DNA of 64,000 nucleotides from Pseudomonas sichuanensis (GTDB lineage Bacteria; Pseudomonadota; Gammaproteobacteria; Pseudomonadales; Pseudomonadaceae), in assembly GCF_003231305.1 (NCBI RefSeq), contig NZ_QKVM01000003.1, forward strand, positions 1-64,000, written 5' to 3'. The translations under genes and the position numbers were made by a program. The notes under the pieces were generated by a model. It saw only the letters and a list, made by a program, of their open reading frames with translations. It had not been told where the DNA came from and searched no databases. Shown in pieces: positions 17,783 through 26,853 of the stretch. Numbering within the stretch: position 1 is the stretch's first letter; each line of letters opens with the position of its first letter.

Positions 17783-19186
17783 TCAATGCGGCGCGTGGAA
17801 CTGCGATGCCAGCTCACGCAGCAAGGCTTCCGCCTCCAGCACCTTGTTCACCACTTCCTCGGCCTTGTCCCGGGTCAGCCCCAGGCGATCGAGCAGGGCA
17901 TCCGGAATTTCGTCCTGCGGGCCCGAACCGATACCCCGCGAACGCAGCAGGCGCACCGACAGGCAGACCAGGTTGGGGAAGGCCGAGTGCTCGCCGTCGT
18001 ACGAGGGGTCGTGCTGGAAGCGCAGGGCGGTGGACAGCTCTTCGGGCATGTCCCACAGCTTCATCAGCCAGGCGCCGATCTGCTCGCGACTGATCCCCAG
18101 CAGGTGCTGCTCCACATAGCTGTGGCACAGGTGCGGATTGACCTCCAGATGGCGGCAGATCAGCGAGAAGTGCGGCGGGAACACGTGGGCCAGCAGCAGA
18201 TAACCGAAATTGTGCAGCAGGCCGGCGAGGTAGGTCAGGCCGGCTTCCGGGCGCTCTGGGCGTGGCATGGCACGGGTCAGGCCTTCGATGACCGCAGCGG
18301 TATAGATCGACTGCTGCCAGTAGGGGGTGGCCTGTTGCGGATGGTCCTTGGGCAGGCTCAGGGTCTTGCCCAGGGCCAGGCCGAGGGCCAGGTTGATCAC
18401 CAGGTCGAAGCCCAGCACCCGCACGATCGCGTCTTCCACCGAGCGGATCTTGCCCGGCGAGGCGTAGTAGGGCGATGCCGCCCAGCTGACCACCTGGGCC
18501 GCCAGGGCGGGGTCGGTTTCCACCACGCCGGTGACGTCATCGGTGCTGGCATTGGGGTCGACCCGCAGCTTGATGATTTTTTGCGCGGTATCGGCCAGCG
18601 GCGGGATCTCGATGGTTTCTTCCAGGCGCTTCTGGATACGTCGAGCGGTGAAGGCCTGGACGGCCTGGGTGATCTCCTTGGAGTCGTCGTTCGGGCGGTC
18701 GAGGTTGGGGCGAATCTCGCGGACCGGCTGGCCAAAGCTGCCTGCACTGGCCTTGTGCAACATGCGCTTGAAGTCGTCGCGCTTGATCGACAGTAGGATG
18801 CCCACCTCGCCCGACTGGATCAGCAGGTGCTCTTGCTCGAGCAGCTTGCCTTCATACAGGCAAGGCGAGCTGGTGAGTGCCGGGATGGCCGGTAGTGCCT
18901 TGAGATGGTGCTTTTCGAGCATCTGCTTGAGGCGCGGCAACGGCACGGCCTTGAGCTTGCGGCCTGTCAGTTCCTCGAGGCGGTTGAGGTCCAGCAGCTT
19001 GCTCTGCGGGTACAGCACCAGCAGAGCGCCGACTTCGTCATCGAGCAGGATGGCCTGAACCTTCGATGCGGGCGACTGCTTCGGGCTTTCTGGCACCTCG
19101 GCATAGGGTACGCCGAGCTTTTCGAGCAACAGCCGGATGACAGACGGTGCGTGTGGGGTTGCGATATCCAGAGCAACTTCAGTCAT
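17783..19186 (-). CDS. YbaK-like/HDOD-domain signalling protein
   Basis: The product is 467 residues. The N-terminal part (about 1-155) resembles the YbaK/ProRS-type aminoacyl-tRNA editing fold (VQAILLDDEVGALLVLYPQSKLLDLNRLEELTGRKLKAVP), possibly degenerate. Residues about 190-400 form an HDOD domain (IEIPPLADTAQKIIKL, VVETDPALAAQVVSWA, YLAGLLHNFGYLLLAHVFP). HDOD proteins act in signalling, often without hydrolase activity. No receiver domain is attached. The role is unknown; the domain assignments are by pattern. Confidence 0.85.
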   Translation of the reverse strand: MTEVALDIATPHAPSVIRLLLEKLGVPYAEVPESPKQSPASKVQAILLDDEVGALLVLYPQSKLLDLNRLEELTGRKLKAVPLPRLKQMLEKHHLKALPAIPALTSSPCLYEGKLLEQEHLLIQSGEVGILLSIKRDDFKRMLHKASAGSFGQPVREIRPNLDRPNDDSKEITQAVQAFTARRIQKRLEETIEIPPLADTAQKIIKLRVDPNASTDDVTGVVETDPALAAQVVSWAASPYYASPGKIRSVEDAIVRVLGFDLVINLALGLALGKTLSLPKDHPQQATPYWQQSIYTAAVIEGLTRAMPRPERPEAGLTYLAGLLHNFGYLLLAHVFPPHFSLICRHLEVNPHLCHSYVEQHLLGISREQIGAWLMKLWDMPEELSTALRFQHDPSYDGEHSAFPNLVCLSVRLLRSRGIGSGPQDEIPDALLDRLGLTRDKAEEVVNKVLEAEALLRELASQFHAPH

Positions 19187-19264
19187 GGCCTGTATCCACT
19201 AATTCCTTTGAACGCGAAGTATAACCAGACTGATCGGCAAGCTGGTTCTGTATTGGGACGGCCG

Positions 19265-21343
19265 TCACACTTGGCCATATTGTTGGCCGTGGCGCAGCCA
19301 GCGGTCGAGCAGCGGGCTGACATGGTGGGGCCAGCGCGCCAGCAAGGCCTGGGCGGCATCGCGCACGGCCGGCAGCAGGTCGGCGTCGCGCATCAGGTCG
19401 GCGACCTTGAACTGTAGCAGGCCGGTCTGGCGGGTCCCGAGCATCTCGCCGGGGCCGCGCAGCTCCAGGTCCTTTTCGGCGATGACGAAACCGTCGTTGG
19501 TTTCGCGCATGATGCCCAGGCGCTCGCGGCCGATCTGCGACAGCGGCGGGTGGTACAGCAGCACGCAGTGGCTCACGGCGCTGCCCCGGCCAACCCGGCC
19601 GCGCAACTGGTGCAGTTGGGCCAGGCCCAGGCGCTCGGGGTTCTCGATGATCATCAGGCTGGCGTTGGGTACGTCCACGCCAACCTCGATGACCGTGGTG
19701 GCCACCAGCAACTGCAGGTTGCCAGCCTTGAATTCAGCCATCACCGCAGCCTTCTCGGCTGGCTTCATGCGCCCGTGGATCAGGCCCACGCGCAACTCGC
19801 CCAAGGCGCTGCCGAGGTCTTCAAAGGTGCTTTCGGCCGCCTGGCAGGTCAGTTCTTCGGACTCTTCGATCAGCGTGCATACCCAGTAGGCCTGGCGCCC
19901 CTCGGCGCATGCGGCGCGGACCCGCTCGACCACTTCGAAGCGGCGGCTGTCGGCCACCAGCACGGTATTGACCGGCGTTCGCCCGGGCGGCAGCTCGTCG
20001 AGGATCGAGGTGTCCAGGTCGGCGTAGGCACTCATGGCCAGGGTGCGCGGGATCGGGGTGGCGGTCATGATCAGCTGATGTGGGCACAGCTCGCCGTTGA
20101 CGCCCTTCTTGCGCAGGGCCAGGCGTTGCTGCACACCGAAGCGATGCTGTTCGTCGATGATTGCCAGGGCCAGGTGCTTGAAGCGCACTTCTTCCTGGAA
20201 CAAAGCATGGGTGCCGACCACCATCGGCGCACCGCCGGCGATCTGCTCCAGGGCGCTGGCGCGGGCCTTGCCCTTGAGCTTGCCGGCCAGCCAGGCGACT
20301 TCGATGCCCAGCGGTTCGAGCCAGCGCTTGAAGGTGATGAAGTGCTGTTCGGCGAGGATCTCGGTCGGCGCCATCAGCGCGACCTGATAACCGGCCTCCA
20401 GCGCCTGCAGCGCGGCAAGGGCGGCAACCACGGTCTTGCCGGCGCCGACGTCGCCCTGTACCAGGCGCATCATCGGTTCGGGCTGGCTGAGGTCGTAGGC
20501 GATTTCGTTGCCGACCCGTTGCTGGGCGCCCGTGGGGCTGAAGCCCAGGTTGGCCAGGTACTGCGCGGGCAGGCGAGTGGCCTTGGGCAGCACCGGCGCA
20601 CGCAGGCTGCGCAGGCTTTCACGCAGGCGCTGCTGGGACAGCTGGTGGGTCAGCAACTCTTCGAAGGCCAGGCGGTGCTGGGCCCAGTGCTGGCCTTCGG
20701 CAAGTTCATCGACGTCGGCGTCAGCCGGTGGATTGTGCAGGTAGCGGATGGCGTCGCTCAATGGCGCCAACCGGTAGTCACGGGCCAACTCGTCGGGCAG
20801 CCAGTCGGGCAGGCTGCGCGGCCCGAGCTGACCGAGGCTCTGCTGGCACAGCAGGCGCAAGCGCTGCTGTGTGAGGCCTTCGGTGGTCGGGTAGATCGGC
20901 GTCAGGGTCTGTTCCACCGGCGTTGCCGGCTCGTCGCCGTTCAGTGCACGGTACTCGGGGTGGTAGATCTCCAGCCCCGAGGCGCCGGGGCGGGCCTCGC
21001 CATAGCAGCGCACGTGGGTGCCGCGCTTGAGGCCTTCCTTCTGCGCATTGCTGAAGTGATAGAAGCGCAGGCTCAGCACGCCGGTGCCGTCGCCCAGGCG
21101 CACGACCAGGCTGCGGCGCTTGCCCATGGTCACGTCGGCGCCGCTGACCACGCCTTCGATCACCGCGTCCTGCCCTGGCCGCAGTTGACCGATGGGGACC
21201 ACACGGGTGCGGTCCTGGTAGCGCAGGGGCAGGTGGAACAGCAGGTCCTGCAGGTTCTCCAGGCCTACCTTGGCGAGTTTCTCCGCCATGGCATCGCCAA
21301 CGCCCTTGAGCGTGGTGACCGGCACATTCGACAGCTCGGTCAT
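19265..21343 (-). CDS. recG: ATP-dependent DNA helicase RecG
   Basis: RecG remodels stalled replication forks and Holliday junctions. The product is 692 residues from ATG 21343 (MTELSNVPVTTLKGVGDAM), the usual length. An N-terminal wedge/OB domain is followed by helicase motifs: Walker A GDVGAGKTVV, the DEAH-like IIDEQHRFG, TATPIPRTLAM and QLRGRVGRG. It begins 4 bases after the oxyR stop, so the two are probably translationally coupled, as known in other pseudomonads. Confidence 0.97.
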   Translation of the reverse strand: MTELSNVPVTTLKGVGDAMAEKLAKVGLENLQDLLFHLPLRYQDRTRVVPIGQLRPGQDAVIEGVVSGADVTMGKRRSLVVRLGDGTGVLSLRFYHFSNAQKEGLKRGTHVRCYGEARPGASGLEIYHPEYRALNGDEPATPVEQTLTPIYPTTEGLTQQRLRLLCQQSLGQLGPRSLPDWLPDELARDYRLAPLSDAIRYLHNPPADADVDELAEGQHWAQHRLAFEELLTHQLSQQRLRESLRSLRAPVLPKATRLPAQYLANLGFSPTGAQQRVGNEIAYDLSQPEPMMRLVQGDVGAGKTVVAALAALQALEAGYQVALMAPTEILAEQHFITFKRWLEPLGIEVAWLAGKLKGKARASALEQIAGGAPMVVGTHALFQEEVRFKHLALAIIDEQHRFGVQQRLALRKKGVNGELCPHQLIMTATPIPRTLAMSAYADLDTSILDELPPGRTPVNTVLVADSRRFEVVERVRAACAEGRQAYWVCTLIEESEELTCQAAESTFEDLGSALGELRVGLIHGRMKPAEKAAVMAEFKAGNLQLLVATTVIEVGVDVPNASLMIIENPERLGLAQLHQLRGRVGRGSAVSHCVLLYHPPLSQIGRERLGIMRETNDGFVIAEKDLELRGPGEMLGTRQTGLLQFKVADLMRDADLLPAVRDAAQALLARWPHHVSPLLDRWLRHGQQYGQV

Positions 21344-21347
21344 GGGG

Positions 21348-22274
21348 TCAGGCCGGTTCTGCCACAGGCGCCTTGGCCACCGAGCAGAGGCGCACCGAGT
21401 CGGCAAGAATCTCGATGGCCTTGGGCCGCGGGAAGCTGGCGCGCCAGGCGATGGCCACGGTACGGAACGGCGCCGGCGCGGTCAGCGGGCGAACCTCGAT
21501 GACACCGGGCGCGTAGTGGTGGCTGTGCACCGCCGACAGCGGAAGAATCGATACGCCCAGGCCGGAGGCGACCATGTGGCGGATGGTTTCCAGCGAGCTG
21601 GACTCGACCGTGGTGTGCTTGGCGCCTTCGCCGCCCTTGTTGAGGGTGGGGCAGGCTTCCAGTACCTGGTCGCGGAAGCAGTGGCCCTCGCCCAGCAGCA
21701 GCAGGCTCTTGTCGTTGAGCATGGCGGTGTCGATGGTCTTCTTCGCGGTCCACGGGTGGTCGGCCGGCATCAGCGCGCAGAAGGGCTCGTCGTACAGCGG
21801 CATCGTCAGCACGTCGGCTTCATTGAACGGCAGGGCGACGATCACCGCGTCAAGCTCGCCATTGCGCAGCTTCTCGCGCAGCACGTGGGTGAAGTTCTCT
21901 TCGATGTACAGCGGCATCTGCGGCGCCACGCGGTGCAGCTGCGGGATCAGGTGCGGGAACAGGTAGGGGCCGACGGTATAGATGGCGCCAACCTTGAGCG
22001 GGGCAGTCAGCTGGTTCTTGCCGGCCAGGGCCAGTTCGCGGATACCCTGGGCTTGTTCCAGGACCTTCTGTGCCTGGGCGACGATGCTCTCGCCGACCGG
22101 CGTGAGGCGCACCGCGCTCTTGCTGCGTTCGAAGATCAGCACGCCGAGCTCGTCCTCGAGCTTCTTCACCCCGACCGACAGGGTGGGCTGGCTGACGTGG
22201 CAACGCTCGGCGGCGTGGCCGAAGTGCTGCTCCTGGGCGAGGGTGACGATGTAGCGAAGTTCGGTGAGGGTCAT
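21348..22274 (-). CDS. oxyR: hydrogen-peroxide sensing LysR-type regulator OxyR
   Basis: OxyR turns on catalase, peroxiredoxin and related genes after peroxide oxidises it. The product is 308 residues with an N-terminal LysR helix-turn-helix (about 1-60). The redox cysteines C199 and C208 (GEGHCFRDQVLEACP) are at the same positions as in E. coli OxyR. The start codon lies at the end of a 12-bp inverted-repeat arm (22273-22284), and no strong Shine-Dalgarno is seen. recG follows directly. Confidence 0.97.
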   Translation of the reverse strand: MTLTELRYIVTLAQEQHFGHAAERCHVSQPTLSVGVKKLEDELGVLIFERSKSAVRLTPVGESIVAQAQKVLEQAQGIRELALAGKNQLTAPLKVGAIYTVGPYLFPHLIPQLHRVAPQMPLYIEENFTHVLREKLRNGELDAVIVALPFNEADVLTMPLYDEPFCALMPADHPWTAKKTIDTAMLNDKSLLLLGEGHCFRDQVLEACPTLNKGGEGAKHTTVESSSLETIRHMVASGLGVSILPLSAVHSHHYAPGVIEVRPLTAPAPFRTVAIAWRASFPRPKAIEILADSVRLCSVAKAPVAEPA

Positions 22275-22335
22275 AACGTGCGTCCATGAAGTTGCGGCCC
22301 CAGCATAGCGGCTGCAATTGATAGACGCACGTTAT
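22273..22335. repeat. long inverted repeat over the oxyR start
   Basis: ATAACGTGCGTC (22273-22284) is perfectly complementary to GACGCACGTTAT (22324-22335). Between them AGTTGCGGCC (22290-22299) can partly pair with GGCTGCAATT (22310-22319). One arm covers the oxyR start codon and the bases just before it. It may be a leader hairpin, an operator, or the 3' structure of tonB mRNA. Confidence 0.8.
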
Positions 22336-22368
22336 CAGACTTGCCGTTTTGTGACAGAAACAAAAGCG

Positions 22369-23103
22369 TCAGCGTCGGTCCAGCGAGTAGACGAACGGTG
22401 CAACGACTTCGATCGTGCCATTGGTCAACAGCTCGGCCGGAGGCTTGGGTACCGTGCCGGCCCGGCGGATCATTTCCATGGTGGCCCGGTCCAGCGCTGC
22501 ACTGCCCGACCCACCCGCCATCGAGTACGAGACCACCTTGCCTTCGGCGTCGACGACGAAACGCAGGCGGTTGATGCCCTGCAAGCCGCGACGGCGAGCG
22601 TCCTCGGGGTACTTCTTGTACTTCGCCAGGTGGCGCAGCAGGTCGCTCTGCCAGCTCGGCAGGGCATTGCTGTTCGAGGCGATGCTCGGTGCCGGTGCCG
22701 CCGACTTCTGCGGTGGCGAATTGCTCGGCGGGGTATCCGCGACGTCGTCCTTGGCCGGCGGTTCGTCCTTGGGCGGCTCAAGCTTTTTCTCGGGCTTGGG
22801 CGGCTGCGGCTTGGCCTTGGGCTTGGGCGGCTTGGGGATGGCGATTTTCGGTTTTGGCGCTTCTGCCAGTTTCGGCAGCGGCGGCTCCTCGACTGGGGTC
22901 GGCGGCTTCGGTGCGGCCTTCGGCGGTGGCGGCGGTGCGGGCTCGGGCAGCGGTGCCAGCTCGACCATCATGGCTGCCGGTGGCAGCTCGATGGCCTGGG
23001 GCACCGACCAGTTGAGCGTCAGCACCACGGCGACCACGTGCACGCCCAGCACGATGGCCAGGCTGGTGCCGTAGCGCGCCATGTTTGAGCGCGGTTTCGT
23101 CAT
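22369..23103 (-). CDS. tonB: energy-transducing protein TonB
   Basis: TonB carries energy from ExbB-ExbD to outer-membrane receptors. The product is 244 residues: one N-terminal membrane helix (about 12-32), a long Pro/Lys/Glu-rich span (about 40-135) that crosses the periplasm, and a C-terminal TonB domain (about 150-244; YPEDARRRGLQGINRLRFVV). The start ATGA overlaps the exbD stop. It is third in exbB-exbD-tonB. Confidence 0.95.
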   Translation of the reverse strand: MTKPRSNMARYGTSLAIVLGVHVVAVVLTLNWSVPQAIELPPAAMMVELAPLPEPAPPPPPKAAPKPPTPVEEPPLPKLAEAPKPKIAIPKPPKPKAKPQPPKPEKKLEPPKDEPPAKDDVADTPPSNSPPQKSAAPAPSIASNSNALPSWQSDLLRHLAKYKKYPEDARRRGLQGINRLRFVVDAEGKVVSYSMAGGSGSAALDRATMEMIRRAGTVPKPPAELLTNGTIEVVAPFVYSLDRR

Positions 23104-23528
23104 TTCTTGGCTGCCGTCTCGAGCCCGACCAGGCCAACCTTGAGGTAGCCGGCGGCGCGCATGGTATTCATCACTTCCATCAGGTCGCCGTAATCGACGC
23201 CTTTGTCAGCCTGGAAGAAGATGGTGGTTTCCTTGTCACCCTTGGTCTTGGCATCGAGCATCGCGCCAAGCTGATCCTGCTGGGCCACCAGGTCATCGCC
23301 GAGGTACAGCTTCTTGTCGGCCTTGACGCTGACGAACACCGGCTTCTCCGGCCTTGGCGCCGGCTTGGCGGTCGAGGCGGGCAGGTCGACCTTGATGTCG
23401 ACCGTGGCCAGGGGGGCGGCGACCATGAAGATGATCAGCAGCACCAGCATCACGTCGATGAACGGCGTGACGTTGATTTCGTGGTTCTCGGCGAGGTCGT
23501 CGCCACCTTCGTTCAGATGCAGGCCCAT
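23100..23528 (-). CDS. exbD: TonB-system proton-channel subunit ExbD
   Basis: The product is 142 residues. The N-terminal NEINVTPFIDVMLVLLIIF-type stretch holds the transmembrane helix with its essential Asp (FIDVML), followed by a periplasmic domain. It works with ExbB as a proton-driven motor for TonB. Three bases separate it from exbB, and it overlaps tonB by four. Confidence 0.95.
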   Translation of the reverse strand: MGLHLNEGGDDLAENHEINVTPFIDVMLVLLIIFMVAAPLATVDIKVDLPASTAKPAPRPEKPVFVSVKADKKLYLGDDLVAQQDQLGAMLDAKTKGDKETTIFFQADKGVDYGDLMEVMNTMRAAGYLKVGLVGLETAAKK

Positions 23529-23531
23529 GGC

Positions 23532-24494
23532 TTACCCCACTTTCACCATGTGCGGGGTGGCGCGTTCGCCACCTTGGTGGTCCAGGTCACGGCTGACCAG
23601 CAGCAGTACCTGAGCGGAAGCGTCGGATACTTGCGCCTTGTAGCCGGCGATAGAGCGGGCGAAGACGTTGTAGATGACCACCGCCGGGATCGCTGCAACC
23701 AGGCCCAGGGCCGTAGCCAGCAGGGCTTCGGCGATACCCGGGGCAACCACGGCAAGGTTGGTGGTCTGCGTCTTGGCGATGCCGATGAAGCTGTTCATGA
23801 TGCCCCAGACGGTACCGAACAGACCGACGAACGGCGCGGTGGAACCGATGGTGGCCAGTACGCCGGTGCCGCTGCTCATGGTACGGCCGCTGGCAGCCAC
23901 CAGGCGCTCGAGGCGGAAGCTGACACGCTCCTTGATGCCTTCTTTTTCGCGGGCGTTGGCCGACAGGCGCATCTCTTCGAGGGCGTCGTGCACCAGGGTG
24001 TGGGCCAGGGTGCCTTCCTTGTTGGAGACTTCGCTGGCTTCCTTGAGGCTCACCGAGCGCTTCAGGGCCGCGATTTCACCACGCAGGCGACGCTTGGCGC
24101 CCATCAGCTCGAAGCCTTTGGCGATCCAGATGGTCCAGGTGATGATCGAGGCGATGGCCAGGCCGATCATCACGGCCTTCACCACCACGTCGGCGTTCTT
24201 GTACATGCCCCATGGGGACAGGTCGTGGGCCATGCCCAGCGAGGTGTCTTCGACCAGCGGCTGCACGTTCTCTTCGACCGGAGCCTGGGCATCAACCGGC
24301 GCGGTTGCGTCTACCGGCGCCTGGCCTTCGGCGGCTGGCGCAGCCGGAGCGGTGGCGGCGGCCGGGGTGGCGGCAGTGGCGGTTGGCTCATCGGCCATGG
24401 CCACGGGGGCCAGTACCAGGCTGAACATCAGCGCGGCAATGGCGCGCCAGGCGCGCGACGTGGTTGGCGAAGCGGAAGGTTGAGTGCGTGTCAT
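23532..24494 (-). CDS. exbB: TonB-system motor subunit ExbB (with long N-terminal extension)
   Basis: The product is 320 residues. A signal-like hydrophobic start (about 15-34) leads to an Ala/Pro/Val-rich segment (about 35-80), then the MotA/TolQ/ExbB channel region with transmembrane helices near 105-125, 205-235 and 250-280 (TAPFVGLFGTVWGIMNSF is diagnostic). E. coli ExbB has about 244 residues and lacks this periplasmic extension; similar long forms are known in pseudomonads. It is the first gene of exbBD-tonB. Confidence 0.95.
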   Translation of the reverse strand: MTRTQPSASPTTSRAWRAIAALMFSLVLAPVAMADEPTATAATPAAATAPAAPAAEGQAPVDATAPVDAQAPVEENVQPLVEDTSLGMAHDLSPWGMYKNADVVVKAVMIGLAIASIITWTIWIAKGFELMGAKRRLRGEIAALKRSVSLKEASEVSNKEGTLAHTLVHDALEEMRLSANAREKEGIKERVSFRLERLVAASGRTMSSGTGVLATIGSTAPFVGLFGTVWGIMNSFIGIAKTQTTNLAVVAPGIAEALLATALGLVAAIPAVVIYNVFARSIAGYKAQVSDASAQVLLLVSRDLDHQGGERATPHMVKVG

Positions 24495-24527
24495 GCTGGC
24501 CGGACCTGATGAAGAGGAAAAGATTGA

Positions 24528-24558
24528 GTTCTCCAGGGCCTCGAAACAGGCCGAGAAC
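24528..24558. other. hairpin in the exbB leader
   Basis: GTTCTC (24528-24533) pairs with GAGAAC (24553-24558). Directly inside it GGCCT (24537-24541) pairs with AGGCC (24548-24552), leaving a three-base bulge on one side. It lies 34-64 bases upstream of the exbB ATG and could influence leader stability. Confidence 0.4.
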
Positions 24559-24686
24559 AGACAAGGCCGCCATTATTGCAATTAATTCTTGTTAACAAAA
24601 GTAATGTGATTGCTTTTTTTGACCTTGGTATAGCCGTTTATCGCCAGAACCCTATAGCCTGCCCCTTTAGGAATAGGAGTTTTGGC

Positions 24687-25544
24687 ATGTCAGACGTATC
24701 TGCTTTGATCGTGGGTTGTGGTGATGTCGGCAGTCGTCTGGCCCGCCAACTGCTGGCCCTCGGCTGGCAGGTCAGCGGCTTGCGGCGCTCGGTCCAGCAG
24801 TTGCCCAAAGGGGTTGAACCCATCGCCGCCGACCTGTCCGACCAGCGTATGCCGGCTGATTGGCCCGAGCGCAATCCGGACTACCTGGTGTACTGCGTGG
24901 CGGCCAGCCAGCATGACGAAGCCGGCTATCAGGCGGCCTACGTCGAGGGGTTGCGGCATGTACTGGCTTGGCTGCAGCGCGGCGGCAAACTGCCTCGGCG
25001 GCTGCTGTTCGTGTCCAGCAGCAGCGTTTTCGCGCAGAAGGACGGCGAGTGGATCGACGAGACCGCCAGCACCGAGCCCGAGGGCTATTCCGGCAAGGTG
25101 ATGCTGGAAGCCGAGCAGCTCGCCCTGCACAGCGGCATCCCCGCCAGTGTCGTGCGCCTGACGGGTATCTACGGCCCAGGGCGTGAGTGGTTGCTGAGCC
25201 AGGTGCGGCAGGGCTATCGCGTTGCCGAGGAGCCACCGCTGTATGGCAACCGGATCCATGCCGAGGATGCTGCGAGCCTGCTGGCGTACCTGCTGCAGGC
25301 CGATGCCCGTGGTGTGGTGCTGGACGACTGTTATATCGGTGTCGACGACGACCCGGCGCCTTTGGCCGATGTGGTGGCCTGGCTGCGGGGGTACATGGGC
25401 GTCACCGAGTGGTCGGATGACCAGCGGGTGCGGCGTACCGGCAGCAAGCGCTGCAGCAACGCGCGGGCCAAGGCGTTGGGGTGGGTGCCGCAGTATCCGA
25501 GTTACAAGGAAGGGTATGCGGCGATCCTGCAAGAGCGCGATTAA
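24687..25544 (+). CDS. NAD(P)-dependent epimerase/dehydratase-like SDR protein
   Basis: The product is 285 residues from ATG 24687 after AGGAG. The N-terminal dinucleotide-binding motif is ALIVGCGDVGSRLARQL. Extended-SDR features follow: a Ser-rich strand LLFVSSSSVFAQ and a YSGK motif (EGYSGKVMLEAE) that matches the catalytic YxxxK. The substrate is unknown; homologues include YeeZ-type proteins. It diverges from exbB, and a REP pair follows the stop. Confidence 0.83.
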   Translation: MSDVSALIVGCGDVGSRLARQLLALGWQVSGLRRSVQQLPKGVEPIAADLSDQRMPADWPERNPDYLVYCVAASQHDEAGYQAAYVEGLRHVLAWLQRGGKLPRRLLFVSSSSVFAQKDGEWIDETASTEPEGYSGKVMLEAEQLALHSGIPASVVRLTGIYGPGREWLLSQVRQGYRVAEEPPLYGNRIHAEDAASLLAYLLQADARGVVLDDCYIGVDDDPAPLADVVAWLRGYMGVTEWSDDQRVRRTGSKRCSNARAKALGWVPQYPSYKEGYAAILQERD

Positions 25545-25557
25545 ATCGTCCGGCCCA

Positions 25558-25659
25558 ATCGCGGGGCAAGCCCGCTCCCACGGGCTGGACTGCCCCCAAG
25601 AAGTTGGACACCAATCCAACCCTTGGGGCAAGCCCGTGGGAGCGGGCTTGCCCCGCGAT
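25558..25659. repeat. REP pair with enlarged loop
   Basis: Arms at 25558-25584 and 25635-25659 match the common family. The loop holds extra partial copies of GGGGCAAGCCCG (25625-25636), suggesting a rearranged or nested element. Convergent genes flank it. Confidence 0.82.
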
Positions 25660-25664
25660 GAGCG

Positions 25665-26390
25665 TTAGTCCTTCTCCAGCACCCACTGCCGGGCGCCGGC
25701 AGCCAGCTCGGGCATCTCGTCCGGCTGGGCGCGGTTCACCGCCCGGAAGATCTCCAGGGTGTCGCCATCGCGCTTGAAGATCCACGGCGCACCACGCTGG
25801 TTGCGTTCCAGCCACATGCTGTCGTTGCCGCCGCCCATGGTCGCGCAATCGCCCGCCAGGCAGACGGCGAAGCGGTCAACCCCAGGCAGCCCGGTGACGT
25901 TGCCGGTGTCGCCGAAGCGCACGGTAGTACCTTGGCCCTGGCCCTCGACGATCTTCCAGTCGCCACCGAGGAAGGCTTTGTACAGCGCCTTCTCGAAGCT
26001 GCCGCCCAGCGGGGTGTTGCTTGCCGCTTCGCTGCGTACGAAGTGCTGTTCTGCGCCTGCCGGGTTGATGACCCGAAGCTCGTCGCCATCGAGCTCCAAC
26101 TGTTCGGTCTGGCCACCTTCAAAGCTGACCTGCCAGTTGTTCTTGTTGGCGCTGAGTTGGCCGTCGACCGCTTCGAAACCATTGCTGAAGCTGGCCTTGC
26201 GGCTGGCGACATCCAGCTTCCATTCGAGCTCGATGCCACTCTTGTTCAACGGCTCACTCACACGGCCGCTTTTGACGACTGCGTCGATGGCGTCCTGGTT
26301 GATCCAGGTGCCGTTGAAATCTTCGGGTTTGTGGCTGGCGCAGCCGCCCAGGAGCAGGGCTGCCAATGCCAGAGGCAATGCGTGGCGCAT
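25665..26390 (-). CDS. putative lipoprotein of unknown function
   Basis: The product is 241 residues from ATG 26390. A lipoprotein signal with lipobox LLGGC puts Cys17 at the mature N-terminus (followed by Ala, so outer-membrane sorting is expected). The rest is soluble and beta-rich with repeated W and G positions (FNGTWINQD, NNWQVSFEGG, GGDWKIVEG). No known domain was recognised. It lies 59 bases downstream of ridA and may be read through from it. Confidence 0.78.
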   Translation of the reverse strand: MRHALPLALAALLLGGCASHKPEDFNGTWINQDAIDAVVKSGRVSEPLNKSGIELEWKLDVASRKASFSNGFEAVDGQLSANKNNWQVSFEGGQTEQLELDGDELRVINPAGAEQHFVRSEAASNTPLGGSFEKALYKAFLGGDWKIVEGQGQGTTVRFGDTGNVTGLPGVDRFAVCLAGDCATMGGGNDSMWLERNQRGAPWIFKRDGDTLEIFRAVNRAQPDEMPELAAGARQWVLEKD

Positions 26391-26449
26391 GGGGAGAACC
26401 TTGGGGCAGGAGGGGCGGTAACGGGCGCGGTGCCCGTCACCTGAGGGCA

Positions 26450-26830
26450 TTACTCGAGGACCAGAATGGCGTCCATTTCAACCTGGGCGCCTTTTGGCAG
26501 CGCAGCCACGCCGATGGCGGCGCGAGCAGGGTAGGGCTGTTCGAAGTAACGGCCCATCACTTCGTTGACCTTGGCGAAGTGGCTCAGGTCGGTGAGGAAG
26601 ATGTTCAGCTTGACGATGTCCTTGAACGAACCGCCAGCGGCCTCGGCGACCGACTTCAGGTTTTCGAACACCTGGACGGTCTGGGCTTCGAAGCCTTCAA
26701 CCAGTTCCATGGTTTTCGGGTCGAGCGGGATCTGGCCCGACATGTAGACGGTGTTGCCGGCCTTGATCGCCTGGGAGTAGGTACCGATGGCGGCAGGGGC
26801 CTTGTCGCTGGTGATGACAGTCTTGCTCAT
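26450..26830 (-). CDS. ridA: 2-iminobutanoate/2-iminopropanoate deaminase RidA
   Basis: RidA hydrolyses reactive enamine/imine intermediates made by PLP enzymes such as threonine dehydratase. The product is 126 residues from ATG 26830 after AGGAG. The substrate-binding Arg lies at R103 ([18 protein letters not shown]). It follows spoT by 23 bases in an rpoZ-spoT-ridA run typical of pseudomonads. Confidence 0.95.
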   Translation of the reverse strand: MSKTVITSDKAPAAIGTYSQAIKAGNTVYMSGQIPLDPKTMELVEGFEAQTVQVFENLKSVAEAAGGSFKDIVKLNIFLTDLSHFAKVNEVMGRYFEQPYPARAAIGVAALPKGAQVEMDAILVLE

Positions 26831-26853
26831 GATGACTCCTTGCGGTTGGCGGA

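Noticed and set aside
19550..21502. 650-codon open frame on + opposite recG
   Set aside because: Shadow of the recG reading frame with no independent start signal or domain.
24572..24596. Candidate Fur box upstream of exbB
   Set aside because: AT-rich and partly symmetric, but it matches the 19-base consensus at too few positions.
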